32,867 bases of DNA, from NCBI RefSeq assembly GCF_017114995.1, contig NZ_JABXKL010000014.1, forward strand, positions 1 to 32,867. Direction: 5' to 3'. The position numbers and the translations under genes were made by a program. Below the pieces are notes generated by a model. It saw only the letters and a program-made list of their open reading frames with translations, had not been told where the DNA came from and made no database searches. Each line of letters opens with the position of its first letter. The stretch's first letter is position 1. Below, in pieces: positions 8,378 through 16,804 of the stretch. The stretch comes from Nostoc sp. NMS9 (GTDB taxonomy: Bacteria > Cyanobacteriota > Cyanobacteriia > Cyanobacteriales > Nostocaceae).

Positions 8378-8406
8378 TACTGAATGTTGAAGAAGAGTCA
8401 ACATTC
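8378..8406. repeat. Hairpin with 14-bp arms
   Basis: ctactgaatgttga is followed, after a seven-base loop, by tcaacattcaagtag. The arms pair with a single bulged base. No gene is attached to it; it abuts the larger inverted-repeat element. Confidence 0.5.
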
Positions 8407-8414
8407 AAGTAGTC

Positions 8415-8773
8415 GTTATATCATGTCCGCTAAATTACTTATTAAACCCGAAGAACCCCACCCCGCCTGCGGGGCTACGGTGTACACACAAGTCTGAAAT
8501 AGCTGAGAAATCACGGTTTTACCCCACCCTAACCCTCCCCGTATGTATTGGGGAGGGAACTAAATTTTCTGTTTCCCCCCTTGATAAGGGGGGTCAGAAG
8601 GACTTGTGTATACACCGTAGCCGATGCATTGGGGAGGTAACTAGATTTTCCGGTTTCCCCCCAATGCATCGGGGGGATTAAGGGGGGTAATTCGACTTCT
8701 CTATACACCGTAGTCCTGCGGGTGGGGTGCAATGACTGTGGAAATCATAACTAATTATACGGACATGATATCA
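8415..8773. repeat. MITE-like nested inverted-repeat element
   Basis: The outer ends carry atatcatgtccg (8417-8428) and its inverse (8760-8771). Inside are inverted accccaccc...ctacggtgta arms near 8455-8484 and 8702-8728. A third inverted pair, ctacggtgtacacacaagtc (8475-8494) against 8601-8620, has one mismatch. The core has 'ccctccccgtatgtattggg'-type blocks. The only open frames in it are made of the repeat itself. No transposase is present. Either a non-autonomous mobile element or stacked repeats would fit. Confidence 0.65.
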
Positions 8774-8868
8774 CTGAGAATGGTCAAAGTGCGGGCTACG
8801 CTTATGCGTGTTGATGTATTGTATCTAAGCAAGAATTGTTAAAAGTTGCTAGAATTATAAACGCAGAC

Positions 8869-9327
8869 ATGATTCAACTTAGTCAAGAACACTTGCAAAC
8901 TATCCGCACCCATGCCGAAAGTACCTATCCAGATGAGTGCTGTGGTATAATTTTGGGCTATCTGGCTAGTGAGGGCAAAACTGTAGTAGAAGTCATGGCA
9001 ACAGAAAATGCTTGGAATACAGAAGCGGTTGCTAAGTTTCCAGGGGAAGGCACAACAGAAAGTAAAAGACGGCAATATACGATCGCACCCGAAGTTATGC
9101 TAAAAACACAAAGGGAAGCACGCGCTCGCTCATTGAACATTATCGGCATTTTTCACTCTCATCCAGATCATCCTGCTATACCCTCAGAATGCGATCGCCT
9201 ATACGCTTGGCAGGGATACTCGTATATAATAGTTTCCGTCCAAAACGGCAAAGCTGGAGAACTCAAAAGTTGGAGCCTTGATGATACTCATCAGTTTCAA
9301 ACAGAGGAAATTGAAAATATAAAATAA
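8869..9327 (+). CDS. JAMM/MPN+ metallopeptidase (Mov34 family, M67)
   Basis: With the ATG at 8869 the protein has 152 residues. The full JAMM zinc site is present: Glu23 in PDECCG, then His96 and His98 in HSHPDHPAIP, Ser106 and Asp109 (HxH-x7-S-xx-D). Bacterial JAMM proteins of this size, such as Mec, trim ubiquitin-like sulfur carriers or cysteine adducts. The gene lies 140 bases upstream of, and on the same strand as, a MoeB-rhodanese gene, supporting a sulfur-transfer job. No sulfur-carrier gene (ThiS/MoaD/CysO-like) is seen next to it. A TTG at 8836 could add 11 residues but has no better ribosome binding site. Confidence 0.9.
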   Translation: MIQLSQEHLQTIRTHAESTYPDECCGIILGYLASEGKTVVEVMATENAWNTEAVAKFPGEGTTESKRRQYTIAPEVMLKTQREARARSLNIIGIFHSHPDHPAIPSECDRLYAWQGYSYIIVSVQNGKAGELKSWSLDDTHQFQTEEIENIK

Positions 9328-9467
9328 CTGGCTTAGTTTAAAGACAGTTACTCATCGCGATTTTCGCCGCTATCACAGATGAAAATTCCTCATTCCCACT
9401 CCTATCTCCATATAAGATCCAGTTTTTCGATAGGATTAATATTCCGCTTTCCCACATCATAACTGCT

Positions 9468-10640
9468 ATGCTCAATCCCAATCTGGACGAAATCCAGTTG
9501 ACCAAAGATGATTACGAACGCTACTCCCGACACCTGATTTTACCGGAAGTAGGGCTAGAAGGACAGAAGCGCCTGAAAGCCGCTAGTGTAATGTGTATCG
9601 GTACAGGTGGATTAGGTTCACCACTACTTTTATATTTGGCGGCGGCGGGTGTTGGACGCATCGGGATTGTCGATTTTGATGTTGTCGATACTTCTAATCT
9701 GCAACGCCAAGTAATCCACGGAACATCCTGGGTGGGTAAACCCAAAATTGAATCGGCAAAAAACCGCATTCACGAGATTAACCCCTATTGCCAGGTTGAT
9801 TTATACGAAACTCGTCTGACTTCCGAAAACGCCCTGGAGCTGATTCAACCTTACGATATCGTAGTGGATGGTACTGATAACTTCCCCACCAGATATCTAG
9901 TTAACGACGCCTGCGTATTGCTGAATAAGCCAAACGTCTACGGTTCAATTTTACGCTTTGAAGGGCAAGCTACTGTATTTAATTACGAAGGTGGCCCGAA
10001 TTATCGTGACCTTTTCCCAGAACCACCACCACCAGGGATGGTTCCTTCTTGTGCCGAAGGCGGTGTATTGGGAATTTTGCCAGGAATTATTGGTTTAATC
10101 CAAGCAACCGAAACTGTTAAAATCATTCTGGGACAAGGCAACACTCTCAGCGGGCGATTGCTGCTATACAACGCCTTGGATATGAAATTTCGGGAGTTAA
10201 AGCTGCGTCCGAACCCGATTCGCCCAGTGATTGAAAAGCTGATAGACTACGAAGAATTCTGCGGGATTCCACAAGCTAAGGCAGAGGAGGCAAAACAGCA
10301 GATGGAAAGTCAAGAAATGACCGTCAAGGATTTGAAGGAATTACTGGATAGCGGTGCGAAGGATTTTGTACTGCTGGATGTCCGCAACCCCCATGAGTAC
10401 GACATTGCTAAGATTCCGGGTTCAGTGTTGGTGCCCTTACCAGACATTGAAAATGGGAATGGCGTTGCTAAGGTGAAGGAAATATTGAACGGCCACCGCT
10501 TAATTGCTCATTGTAAGATGGGCGGGCGATCGGCAAAAGCCCTTGCCATTCTCAAAGAAGCCGGGATTGTGGGGACGAATGTCAAAGGCGGAATTACCGC
10601 TTGGAGTCGAGAAATTGATCCTTCTGTTCCAGAGTATTAA
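9468..10640 (+). CDS. moeB: MoeB/ThiF-type adenylyltransferase fused to rhodanese
   Basis: The 390-residue protein has an E1-like domain (about 1-250): GTGGLGSP at 45-52 for ATP, DFDVVDTSNLQRQ at 69-81, DGTDNFPTRY at 134-143, and the thioester-type Cys195 in VPSCAEGG. A rhodanese domain (about 284-390) carries the active loop CKMGGRS starting at Cys349. Such fusions adenylate the C-terminal glycine of a sulfur carrier (MoaD, ThiS or a CysO-like protein) and pass it sulfur from the rhodanese cysteine. The paired zinc-binding CxxC motifs of E. coli MoeB are not evident; only one cysteine lies in that region (YEEFCGIP). The adjoining JAMM peptidase fits a carrier-based sulfur pathway. The exact carrier is not known, so the gene symbol is by family. 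Confidence 0.92.
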   Translation: MLNPNLDEIQLTKDDYERYSRHLILPEVGLEGQKRLKAASVMCIGTGGLGSPLLLYLAAAGVGRIGIVDFDVVDTSNLQRQVIHGTSWVGKPKIESAKNRIHEINPYCQVDLYETRLTSENALELIQPYDIVVDGTDNFPTRYLVNDACVLLNKPNVYGSILRFEGQATVFNYEGGPNYRDLFPEPPPPGMVPSCAEGGVLGILPGIIGLIQATETVKIILGQGNTLSGRLLLYNALDMKFRELKLRPNPIRPVIEKLIDYEEFCGIPQAKAEEAKQQMESQEMTVKDLKELLDSGAKDFVLLDVRNPHEYDIAKIPGSVLVPLPDIENGNGVAKVKEILNGHRLIAHCKMGGRSAKALAILKEAGIVGTNVKGGITAWSREIDPSVPEY

Positions 10641-10651
10641 AAATGCAAAGT

Positions 10652-10694
10652 AACGCAGAGGAACGCAAAGTTATTCTCTGCGTTCCTCTGAGTT
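10652..10694. terminator. Hairpin between convergent moeB and ftsH genes
   Basis: aacgcagaggaacgcaaag (10652-10670) pairs with 10676-10694 with two mismatches around a five-base loop (ttatt). Its position 12 bases after one stop and 19 bases before the other suggests a bidirectional terminator. The sequence is also a known type of cyanobacterial repeat, and the poly-T tail is weak on both sides. Confidence 0.6.
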
Positions 10695-10713
10695 TAAAAC
10701 TTGACTTTCTTAA

Positions 10714-12579
10714 TTACGAATTAGCTACGGGTTTCACTTGACTCAACAAACTGTGCAGTTTTTCGCCTTCAATGACTTCTGTTTCTAAGAGTTGAGTAGC
10801 GATCGCTTCTAGCAAGTCTCGATTCTGTCTGAGAATCTCTAGGGCTTGTTCGTGGGCTGTTTCCACGATTTCCTTGACTTCGCTATCAATGGCTTTGGAT
10901 GTGTCTTCACTTACCGCCCGCCGGGGATTAGTAGCACCATTACCCAGGAATGCTGCTTGTTGTCCTTGTTGATAAGCCAATGGCCCTAAGACTTTACTCA
11001 TACCATAGGCTGTTACCATCCGTTCTGCCAAGTCGGTTGCTCGTTGCAAATCGTTGGAAGCACCTGTGGTAATACTGTTAAATACAATCTCTTCGGCGGA
11101 ACGTCCACCCAACAAAGTTGCAATCTGACCCCGCAATTCTGCTTCATTCATCAAAAAGCGGTCTTCAGTTGGTAATTGCAGAGTGTAGCCCAAAGCAGCC
11201 ATCCCACGAGGAATAATCGAAATCTTTTCTACGCGACCGTTTCCGGTTGTGAGCGCCCCGACCATTGCGTGACCAACTTCATGGTATGCAACAATCTTCT
11301 TCTCAGTCTCGTTCATCACGCGACTCTTCTTCTCTAAACCGGCGACTACTCGCTCAATTGCTTCGGCAAAGTCTTCTTGAGCAACCCTTTCACGCAGATT
11401 GCGCGCTGCCAATAATGCGGCTTCGTTCACCAAATTTGCCAAATCTGCGCCAGCAAAACCAGGGGTACGAGTAGCGATCGCTCTTAAATCTACATCATCT
11501 CCTAATTTTACCTTTTGAGCGTGAATCTTGAGAATTGCTTCACGATCAGATAAATCGGGACGGTCTACCAACACTTGGCGGTCAAAGCGGCCTGGACGCA
11601 GCAATGCAGGGTCTAGTACTTCGGGGCGGTTGGTAGCTGCTAGCACAATCACCGTTGCATCCCCAGCTGCAAACCCATCCATCTCAGTTAGTAATTGGTT
11701 GAGGGTTTGTTCTCGCTCATCGTTACCACCGTAGAAGCCGTTACTACTACGAGACTTACCAATCGCATCCAATTCATCAATGAATATAATACAGGGAGCT
11801 TGTTTTTTGGCTTGCTCAAACAAATCCCGCACTCTGGAAGAACCTACACCGACAAACAATTCTACAAACTCAGAACCAGAGATGCTGAAAAATGGAACTC
11901 CTGCTTCTCCTGCTACGGCTTTCGCTAACAGTGTCTTACCAGTACCTGGAGGGCCAACCAACAGCACACCTTTGGGAATCCTAGCGCCGATTTGCGTAAA
12001 GCGTGCCGGGGTCTTGAGGAAATCCACAATTTCCACCAACTCAGTTTTCGCTTCTTCTACCCCAGCCACATCTGCAAAGGTGATTTTAGCAGATTCGCCT
12101 TCAACGTAAACCTTAGCTTTGCTCTTACCAATAGAAAGCGCACCTTGGGGCCCACCACCACCACCACGAGCGAGAAAGAACTGCCAAATACCAATAAAAA
12201 TCAGTGGTGGAATCACCCAACTCAAGAGGGTTGTAAACCAAGTATTTTTCGGTGGCGGTGTAGCAGCGAACTCAACTCCCTTTTCTTCTAGAAGTTTGGG
12301 TAACTCTAAATCAAAGATTGGTGTCGTTGCAAACACTTGAGCTTGCTCGGCATTTTCTGCTTTTAATTGGTAGATGATCTGGTTTTGACCAACGGAAACG
12401 CGGCTGACTTCCCCTTCTTGTACTTGATGAATAAATAGACTATAAGGAACACCAGCAGGGCCAGAAGCAAATAAACCAGGCAAAAATAAATTTAAGATCA
12501 GGAATAGCCCTGATACTGCCAGTAATATATTCGCAACGATCCGAAACCGAGGTGACTTAGGCTGTTCTTTAATTCCCAT
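10714..12579 (-). CDS. ftsH: ATP-dependent zinc metalloprotease FtsH
   Basis: FtsH is a hexameric membrane protease that extracts and degrades membrane and soluble proteins, in cyanobacteria including damaged photosystem subunits. In numbering from the TTG at 12591 there are two membrane segments (about 18-40 and 120-140) flanking a luminal domain, Walker A GPPGTGKT (213-220), Walker [10 protein letters not shown] (268-276), second region of homology [19 protein letters not shown], and the zinc site HEVGH (437-441). The N-terminal FSH-type sequence resembles the FtsH1/FtsH4 branch more than FtsH2/FtsH3 (from memory). I prefer the ATG at 12579 (621 residues); AAGGA lies upstream of it. Confidence 0.96.
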   Translation of the reverse strand: MGIKEQPKSPRFRIVANILLAVSGLFLILNLFLPGLFASGPAGVPYSLFIHQVQEGEVSRVSVGQNQIIYQLKAENAEQAQVFATTPIFDLELPKLLEEKGVEFAATPPPKNTWFTTLLSWVIPPLIFIGIWQFFLARGGGGGPQGALSIGKSKAKVYVEGESAKITFADVAGVEEAKTELVEIVDFLKTPARFTQIGARIPKGVLLVGPPGTGKTLLAKAVAGEAGVPFFSISGSEFVELFVGVGSSRVRDLFEQAKKQAPCIIFIDELDAIGKSRSSNGFYGGNDEREQTLNQLLTEMDGFAAGDATVIVLAATNRPEVLDPALLRPGRFDRQVLVDRPDLSDREAILKIHAQKVKLGDDVDLRAIATRTPGFAGADLANLVNEAALLAARNLRERVAQEDFAEAIERVVAGLEKKSRVMNETEKKIVAYHEVGHAMVGALTTGNGRVEKISIIPRGMAALGYTLQLPTEDRFLMNEAELRGQIATLLGGRSAEEIVFNSITTGASNDLQRATDLAERMVTAYGMSKVLGPLAYQQGQQAAFLGNGATNPRRAVSEDTSKAIDSEVKEIVETAHEQALEILRQNRDLLEAIATQLLETEVIEGEKLHSLLSQVKPVANS

Positions 12580-12782
12580 AGATGTTACCAATCCTTAATA
12601 ATGAAAACTAACTTGAAAATTGGGCATAGGGTATGGGGCATTGGGCATTGCTTTTCCCCTGCTTCCCCTGTTCCTTATTTCCCTTAACGCTTTGAGAAAC
12701 TTGATTAAAGACTGGTCAAAAATTCTGATATATTCGCCCAATCTGAGCAATGTCTACGACGGGCTGTAAGGCTCATGATGCT

Positions 12783-12824
12783 CGTTAGCCCTTGCATCTC
12801 TCTTTGGGAGAAGACTCGCTAACG
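12783..12824. repeat. Inverted dispersed repeat upstream of ftsH
   Basis: Ends cgttagc and gctaacg flank a ctctctttgggagaagac core, another Nostoc-type dispersed repeat. The rest of 12592-12922 holds AT-rich and 'gggcattgggcat' low-complexity DNA, with no gene seen. Confidence 0.5.
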
Positions 12825-12922
12825 ATAAGGCAAAGTTGTTCAGCTTGTCTCGGTCTTCGATTATACTACTGTTTCTCATAATTTCTCCCATTTAGCAATC
12901 TTTGCAGCTTTTTTTTACTTAT

Positions 12923-13132
12923 TTATGTAACTAAACTTAACAATTTAATTAATCTTTGTGAACTAACGAGCAAATACGGTTTACCGTACTCAAAGAATAT
13001 GCAGAGATTGGGAGAGGCAAAAATAAATCCCCCACGAATAGTTATTCTGAAGACTTGGCGGAGCTTTCCTTGCTCCACTCCTGAATTCTTATTGAATAAT
13101 TCCACTTTGAACTCTGGAACTGCCTTCTCCAT
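12923..13132 (-). CDS. Possible small protein with a strong ribosome binding site
   Basis: A 69-residue frame starts at an ATG at 13132 with a perfect AGGAGG at 13143-13148, ten bases upstream; most genes here lack so good a site. The product is not recognised. It has no clear signal peptide or motif, and it has several aromatic residues (IFASPNLCIFFEYGKPYLL). It lies between the M15-like peptidase gene (26 bases upstream) and ftsH, on the same strand as both. It could be a genuine small gene or a decayed remnant. Confidence 0.35.
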   Translation of the reverse strand: MEKAVPEFKVELFNKNSGVEQGKLRQVFRITIRGGFIFASPNLCIFFEYGKPYLLVSSQRLIKLLSLVT

Positions 13133-13158
13133 ATATGCGGTTCCTCCTAGCCATTAAT

Positions 13159-14241
13159 TTAATGTCCATCATTTGACCAGTGGGGGCGATCGCTAGATAA
13201 TTTAATCACACCGTAAGAACGGCCAACCTGCCATAAAGTAGAATTTTCATAACTCGTTTGTGGCTGATTAATACTAACTATAGTTCCACTAGCGTTTTTG
13301 ATATTTAAGGTTCCTGACCAAGTAATTTCCCAATCAATTGCTAATCTTTGGGTATGACGAGAGGTAAGAACAGGTCGAAAAGCAATATTATAAGCAGACA
13401 CCATTTCTTTAGCAGCTTGGACAGAACCAGCATTGGTGTAATGTAGCCAATTAATATCTACATTAGGCATAGGTGGAACATCTTTGGCAGCAATTTCATT
13501 ATTACTAATACGGAAAGCATAGTGCATTAAATAAGCCCGTTCTGAGGGGCGGAATACTGACGATATACTAATATTAGCTCCGGCATTTTTTAATGCTTGC
13601 TCAAAAGCTTGTACTTTTTGACGGAAGGGAGAAGCTAAATCATCAATTAAGTCGCTGTCTGGGAAAAAATTAACCCAGGCTTTTCCACTCAGTCGTTGTC
13701 TTAATTTTTTAGCGTATTCAGTTATGTTGTCTAAAGCCAACTCCAAATCAATCCCAAGCTTGGTTTTTGTTGTATTAGAAAGCTGTTGAGCTAACTCGGC
13801 TCGAAAATTGATGTCTCTTATTTTATAAGTTTCGGCTAGTCCTTTTGTACTGTTGGGGCCAAAGTCCCCATCAGCTACTAACGGCGGATTCAAACGACCG
13901 ATCGCTGTTAAAGTTTTTTGTAAGTCCTTAATCTCATTTTCTCCAAAGTTAAGATAAGCTAATAATTTTTTTCCAGCATCGGTATAGATAGCGAAATAAA
14001 TTGCAAAACCTTGCTCTATCGCTTTTTTAAATGTAGCAGTATCAACAATTCCCGTTACTGTTAAAGCGTTACTAGTCTGATAATCACGAGTTGCTTGAGC
14101 TGTAATATTCCCAAAATCTCCATCAATGGCAGCAATAGGAAAGTCATAATCTAAAAGAAATTTCTGCCAAGCAGTTACAATTAGCCCTTCGGATTTTTTC
14201 TGGAGAGTCGGAAGTTGCAAAGCTTGAAGTTTAAAGCTCAT
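13159..14241 (-). CDS. Peptidoglycan-binding, M15-like peptidase protein
   Basis: The 360-residue protein has two peptidoglycan_binding_1-like segments: about 15-75, with AAIDGDFGNITAQATRDYQ, and about 95-140, with ADGDFGPNSTKGLAETY. Its C-terminal part (about 215-360) has the layout of a zinc D,D/L,D-carboxypeptidase of the M15/VanY type: SSVFRPSERAYLMHYAF, SRHTQRLAIDWEI with candidate His and Asp ligands, and DRPHWSNDGH with the last His. No signal peptide is visible, so it may leave the cell another way, act as an endolysin-like enzyme, or be cytoplasmic. Cell-wall turnover is inferred. The usual SxHxxGxAxD spacing is slightly altered (Gln-Arg in place of Gly). Confidence 0.75.
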   Translation of the reverse strand: MSFKLQALQLPTLQKKSEGLIVTAWQKFLLDYDFPIAAIDGDFGNITAQATRDYQTSNALTVTGIVDTATFKKAIEQGFAIYFAIYTDAGKKLLAYLNFGENEIKDLQKTLTAIGRLNPPLVADGDFGPNSTKGLAETYKIRDINFRAELAQQLSNTTKTKLGIDLELALDNITEYAKKLRQRLSGKAWVNFFPDSDLIDDLASPFRQKVQAFEQALKNAGANISISSVFRPSERAYLMHYAFRISNNEIAAKDVPPMPNVDINWLHYTNAGSVQAAKEMVSAYNIAFRPVLTSRHTQRLAIDWEITWSGTLNIKNASGTIVSINQPQTSYENSTLWQVGRSYGVIKLSSDRPHWSNDGH

Positions 14242-14439
14242 AGTTTTTATTGAATGAAATAATTGTTTTCAGCTAATTTTTATGTCACTATTCGTTGTAC
14301 AATTTCAGTTACGTCCGTCGTCGAGTTTGGTATCTCGTACTTCATTAGAGCGATTGGAGTCCAATAAACGCTGTCTTGCAAAACCACTTTGGATTATAAC
14401 ATTCGCAGTGATGCTAGCCTTTCTCAGGGATACTTAAAA

Positions 14440-14672
14440 TAGGAAACAGCGATCTCTTTGATTTGTTGGCAAATGGGGTCAGAAACTTTCTGGAGGTCAG
14501 CCACAGCAAATTGCGTAGGCGAGCATTTACCGCAGGTATTGCCCATGCTATTGTCAAAGATCCGCCAATTCGGATTTGGGATGAGGATATTTCTGCGGTA
14601 GATAATGAAACCAAAGCGGCTATTCAAAAATCTTTGGCTATGATTACCCAAAATTGTATAACTATAGCGTAG
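14440..14672 (+). pseudogene. Decayed ABC-exporter ATPase fragment
   Basis: In one frame, KLSGGQPQQIA (LSGGQ at 14486-14500) looks like an ABC signature. Shifting to another frame further on gives GIAHAIVKDPPIRIWDED followed by ISAVDNETKAAIQKSLAMIT, which matches the region after the signature in HlyB/MsbA-type exporters (normally ILDEATSAVDNETE). The catalytic DEATS is altered to DEDIS and the frames do not join, so this is a relic. Nothing of the permease part is recognisable upstream (14242-14440). It ends at a palindromic repeat. Confidence 0.75.
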
Positions 14673-14695
14673 GCAAAGCCCGCCGTAGGCATCGC
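14667..14695. repeat. Dispersed palindromic repeat
   Basis: gcgtaggcaaagcccgccgt through atcgc belongs to the same family as 2751-2787 and 22156-22184. It abuts the end of the ABC ATPase relic. From 14696 to 14901 no gene is seen. Confidence 0.65.
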
Positions 14696-14901
14696 TCATT
14701 GCCCTATATATAGACGCCTCAAACCTTTTGGCCTTTCTGTGATATCTTGCGGTCAGTCGCTACGCGTAATACGTTAATTAAAATCATCCTATCAGGTGAG
14801 TCTAATGGGTGAGGTATAAGAAACACGAAGTATTGTACCTTGAGGCTAGAAATGGTTGTTTGGCACACCAATTTATCGGCTCAAAAATTAGGAAGTAGAT
14901 A

Positions 14902-15558
14902 ATGACTGTAAACCAAATTATTGGAGATTCACAAACTCAGATTTTTGCCAACTTTGGGAAACGTTTCTTTGCTTGGATGATGCCTCCAAGTACCAGCAAA
15001 TATGATAAAATTGTTAGCGATCGCAAACGTTCTCTTTTTGCTAATCTCCAAGGTAAAGTGTTAGAAATTGGCCCCGGAATAGGCGCTAACTTACCCTACT
15101 ATCCTAAAGATATCCACTGGATAGGAATCGAGCCAAATTCACAGACGCATCCTTCTCTGCAAAAACAAGCAGAACAACTGGGTTTAAACATCGACCTCCG
15201 CATTGGGAATGCTGAATGGTTAGATGCCGAAGATAACAGCATAGATACTGTTATTAGTACATTGGTTTTGTGCTCAGTGCCAAATATAGATTATACATTG
15301 CAGGCAATTTTAAGAGTACTTAAACCAGGTGGACGCTTCTTATTTATTGAACATGTCGGCGCACCTCAAGGAAGTTTATTGCGACAACTACAAAACACAA
15401 TTAGTCCGATGGGAAAAGTGATAGGTAATAGTTGTCATCCAGATAGAGAAACTTGGATAGCATTAGGAAAAGCTGGTTTTAGTAGCATCAATTATGAGCG
15501 ATTTGATGCACAATTGCCAATTGTTAGTCCTGATATTATCGGCGTAGCGACAAAGTGA
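14902..15558 (+). CDS. SAM-dependent methyltransferase (class I)
   Basis: This 218-residue protein has motif I VLEIGPGIGANLPYY (53-67), the acidic strand-2 end GIEPN (75-79), an IGNAEWLDAEDNSIDTVIST segment for motifs II/III, and RVLKPGGRFLFIEHV. This resembles the METTL7/UbiE-like class I group. The substrate cannot be told from sequence. The ATG has AGGAAG six bases upstream. A terminator-like hairpin follows the stop. Confidence 0.88.
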   Translation: MTVNQIIGDSQTQIFANFGKRFFAWMMPPSTSKYDKIVSDRKRSLFANLQGKVLEIGPGIGANLPYYPKDIHWIGIEPNSQTHPSLQKQAEQLGLNIDLRIGNAEWLDAEDNSIDTVISTLVLCSVPNIDYTLQAILRVLKPGGRFLFIEHVGAPQGSLLRQLQNTISPMGKVIGNSCHPDRETWIALGKAGFSSINYERFDAQLPIVSPDIIGVATK

Positions 15559-15594
15559 AAGAACTTTTAGCGGTTGCTGAATAAAAGTATAAAT

Positions 15595-15621
15595 AAACCC
15601 CTGGCTAAAGCCGTGGGGTTT
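15595..15621. terminator. Hairpin between convergent methyltransferase and aldo/keto reductase genes
   Basis: aaacccc (15595-15601) pairs with ggggttt (15615-15621), with an inner ggct/agcc stem. It sits in the 85-base gap between two convergent genes and could stop transcription in both directions. Confidence 0.6.
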
Positions 15622-15643
15622 GTGAGGTTTTCCACCAGAGATT

Positions 15644-16600
15644 TTATGGATTATCGCGCAGGAAAGTGTCAATATCATTTAGTTCTTGCTGATTGAGACG
15701 AAATTCTCCAGCACCAATGATTCCTTCCACCTGCTTAGGATTGCGTCCGCCAACGATCGCCGCAGTCACCGCCGGATTATTTAAAGTCCAAGCGATCGCA
15801 ACTTCACCTGGTGAGCGATCGTGTTGTTGACCAATGTGTTGCAAAACCTCAACTAGCTTCAGGTTACGAGATAGACGTGGTTCCTGAAATTCACTATTGT
15901 TTTTGCGCCAATCATTATCTGGAAAATTAGCAACCCGCTCAGGTGTAATCGCCCCTGTGAGCAAGCCAGATTGCATAGGTGAATACACAATCACACCTAT
16001 ATTATTTTCCAAAGAAAAAGGCAGAATTTCTTTTTCGACATCACGCTTCACCAGTGAATAAGGCGGTTGCAATGACGTAACTGGTGCAATCTCCTGGATA
16101 CGTTTCAACTGTTCTACATTGAAATTTGAAACTCCGATATAGCGAACCTTCCCCTCATCCTTGAGCTTGGCCAGAGTTGTCCAGCCTTCTTCCACTTCTG
16201 AGTCAGGGTTGGGCCAGTGGATTTGGTAGAGGTCGATGGTTTCAATGTCGAGTCGGCGCAGACTGGCTTCAACCTCCCGCCGGACAGAATCCGCTTTGAG
16301 ACTGCGACCAATTTCGCCCTTTTCATCCCAGATCATTGAGCATTTCGTGAAAATGTAGGGACGACTAGATCGACCTTTGAGTGCTTTAGCAACAACCTCT
16401 TCAGAATGTCCTAAACCATAAATAGCTGCGGTGTCAATCCAATTAACGCCCAGGTCAAGAGCGCGATTGATCGCTGCGATCGATTCCTGGTCATTTTGCT
16501 CTCCCCAGCCAAAAGCCCATCCACCTCCACCAATCGCCCAGGCTCCAAAGCCGATTGGAGTAATGTTAAGCTCCGAATTGCCAAGCTGTTTGGTTTGCAT
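15644..16600 (-). CDS. Aldo/keto reductase
   Basis: The NADPH-dependent oxidoreductase fold is recognisable from the four catalytic residues, counted from the ATG at 16600: Asp56 and Tyr61 in DTAAIYGLGHSE, Lys86 in FTKCSM, and His128 in LYQIHWPNPD. VGGRNPKQVEGI near the C-terminus is the cofactor phosphate-binding region. The length of 318 residues is typical. The longer frame to 16630 is less likely, because AGAAAG precedes the 16600 ATG at a good distance. The physiological substrate is unknown. It lies next to an SDR gene in divergent orientation (about 200 bases between), so shared stress control is possible but not shown. Confidence 0.93.
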   Translation of the reverse strand: MQTKQLGNSELNITPIGFGAWAIGGGGWAFGWGEQNDQESIAAINRALDLGVNWIDTAAIYGLGHSEEVVAKALKGRSSRPYIFTKCSMIWDEKGEIGRSLKADSVRREVEASLRRLDIETIDLYQIHWPNPDSEVEEGWTTLAKLKDEGKVRYIGVSNFNVEQLKRIQEIAPVTSLQPPYSLVKRDVEKEILPFSLENNIGVIVYSPMQSGLLTGAITPERVANFPDNDWRKNNSEFQEPRLSRNLKLVEVLQHIGQQHDRSPGEVAIAWTLNNPAVTAAIVGGRNPKQVEGIIGAGEFRLNQQELNDIDTFLRDNP

Positions 16601-16804
16601 ATCTACTTTCTTCAAGAATTTTTGAGTCAATTGCTACTTTAGGCTGCAAATATTATCTCAACAGCTATCTAAAGTGTGAATTACTACTGGTGCAAACATG
16701 ACAGCCAATCACTCTTGAATGTTGTGTTGATACACACTACTTATATACTAAACTTGCTCGAAGATAGTAACAGTTGTCAGTGCCAATCAAAATAGAGAAG
16801 CAAT

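Noticed and set aside
8529..8732. 67-residue minus-strand frame
   Set aside because: It consists wholly of the inverted-repeat element's own blocks, with no independent coding signs.
11265..12340. Several + strand frames antisense to ftsH
   Set aside because: They are shadow frames of a highly conserved gene.
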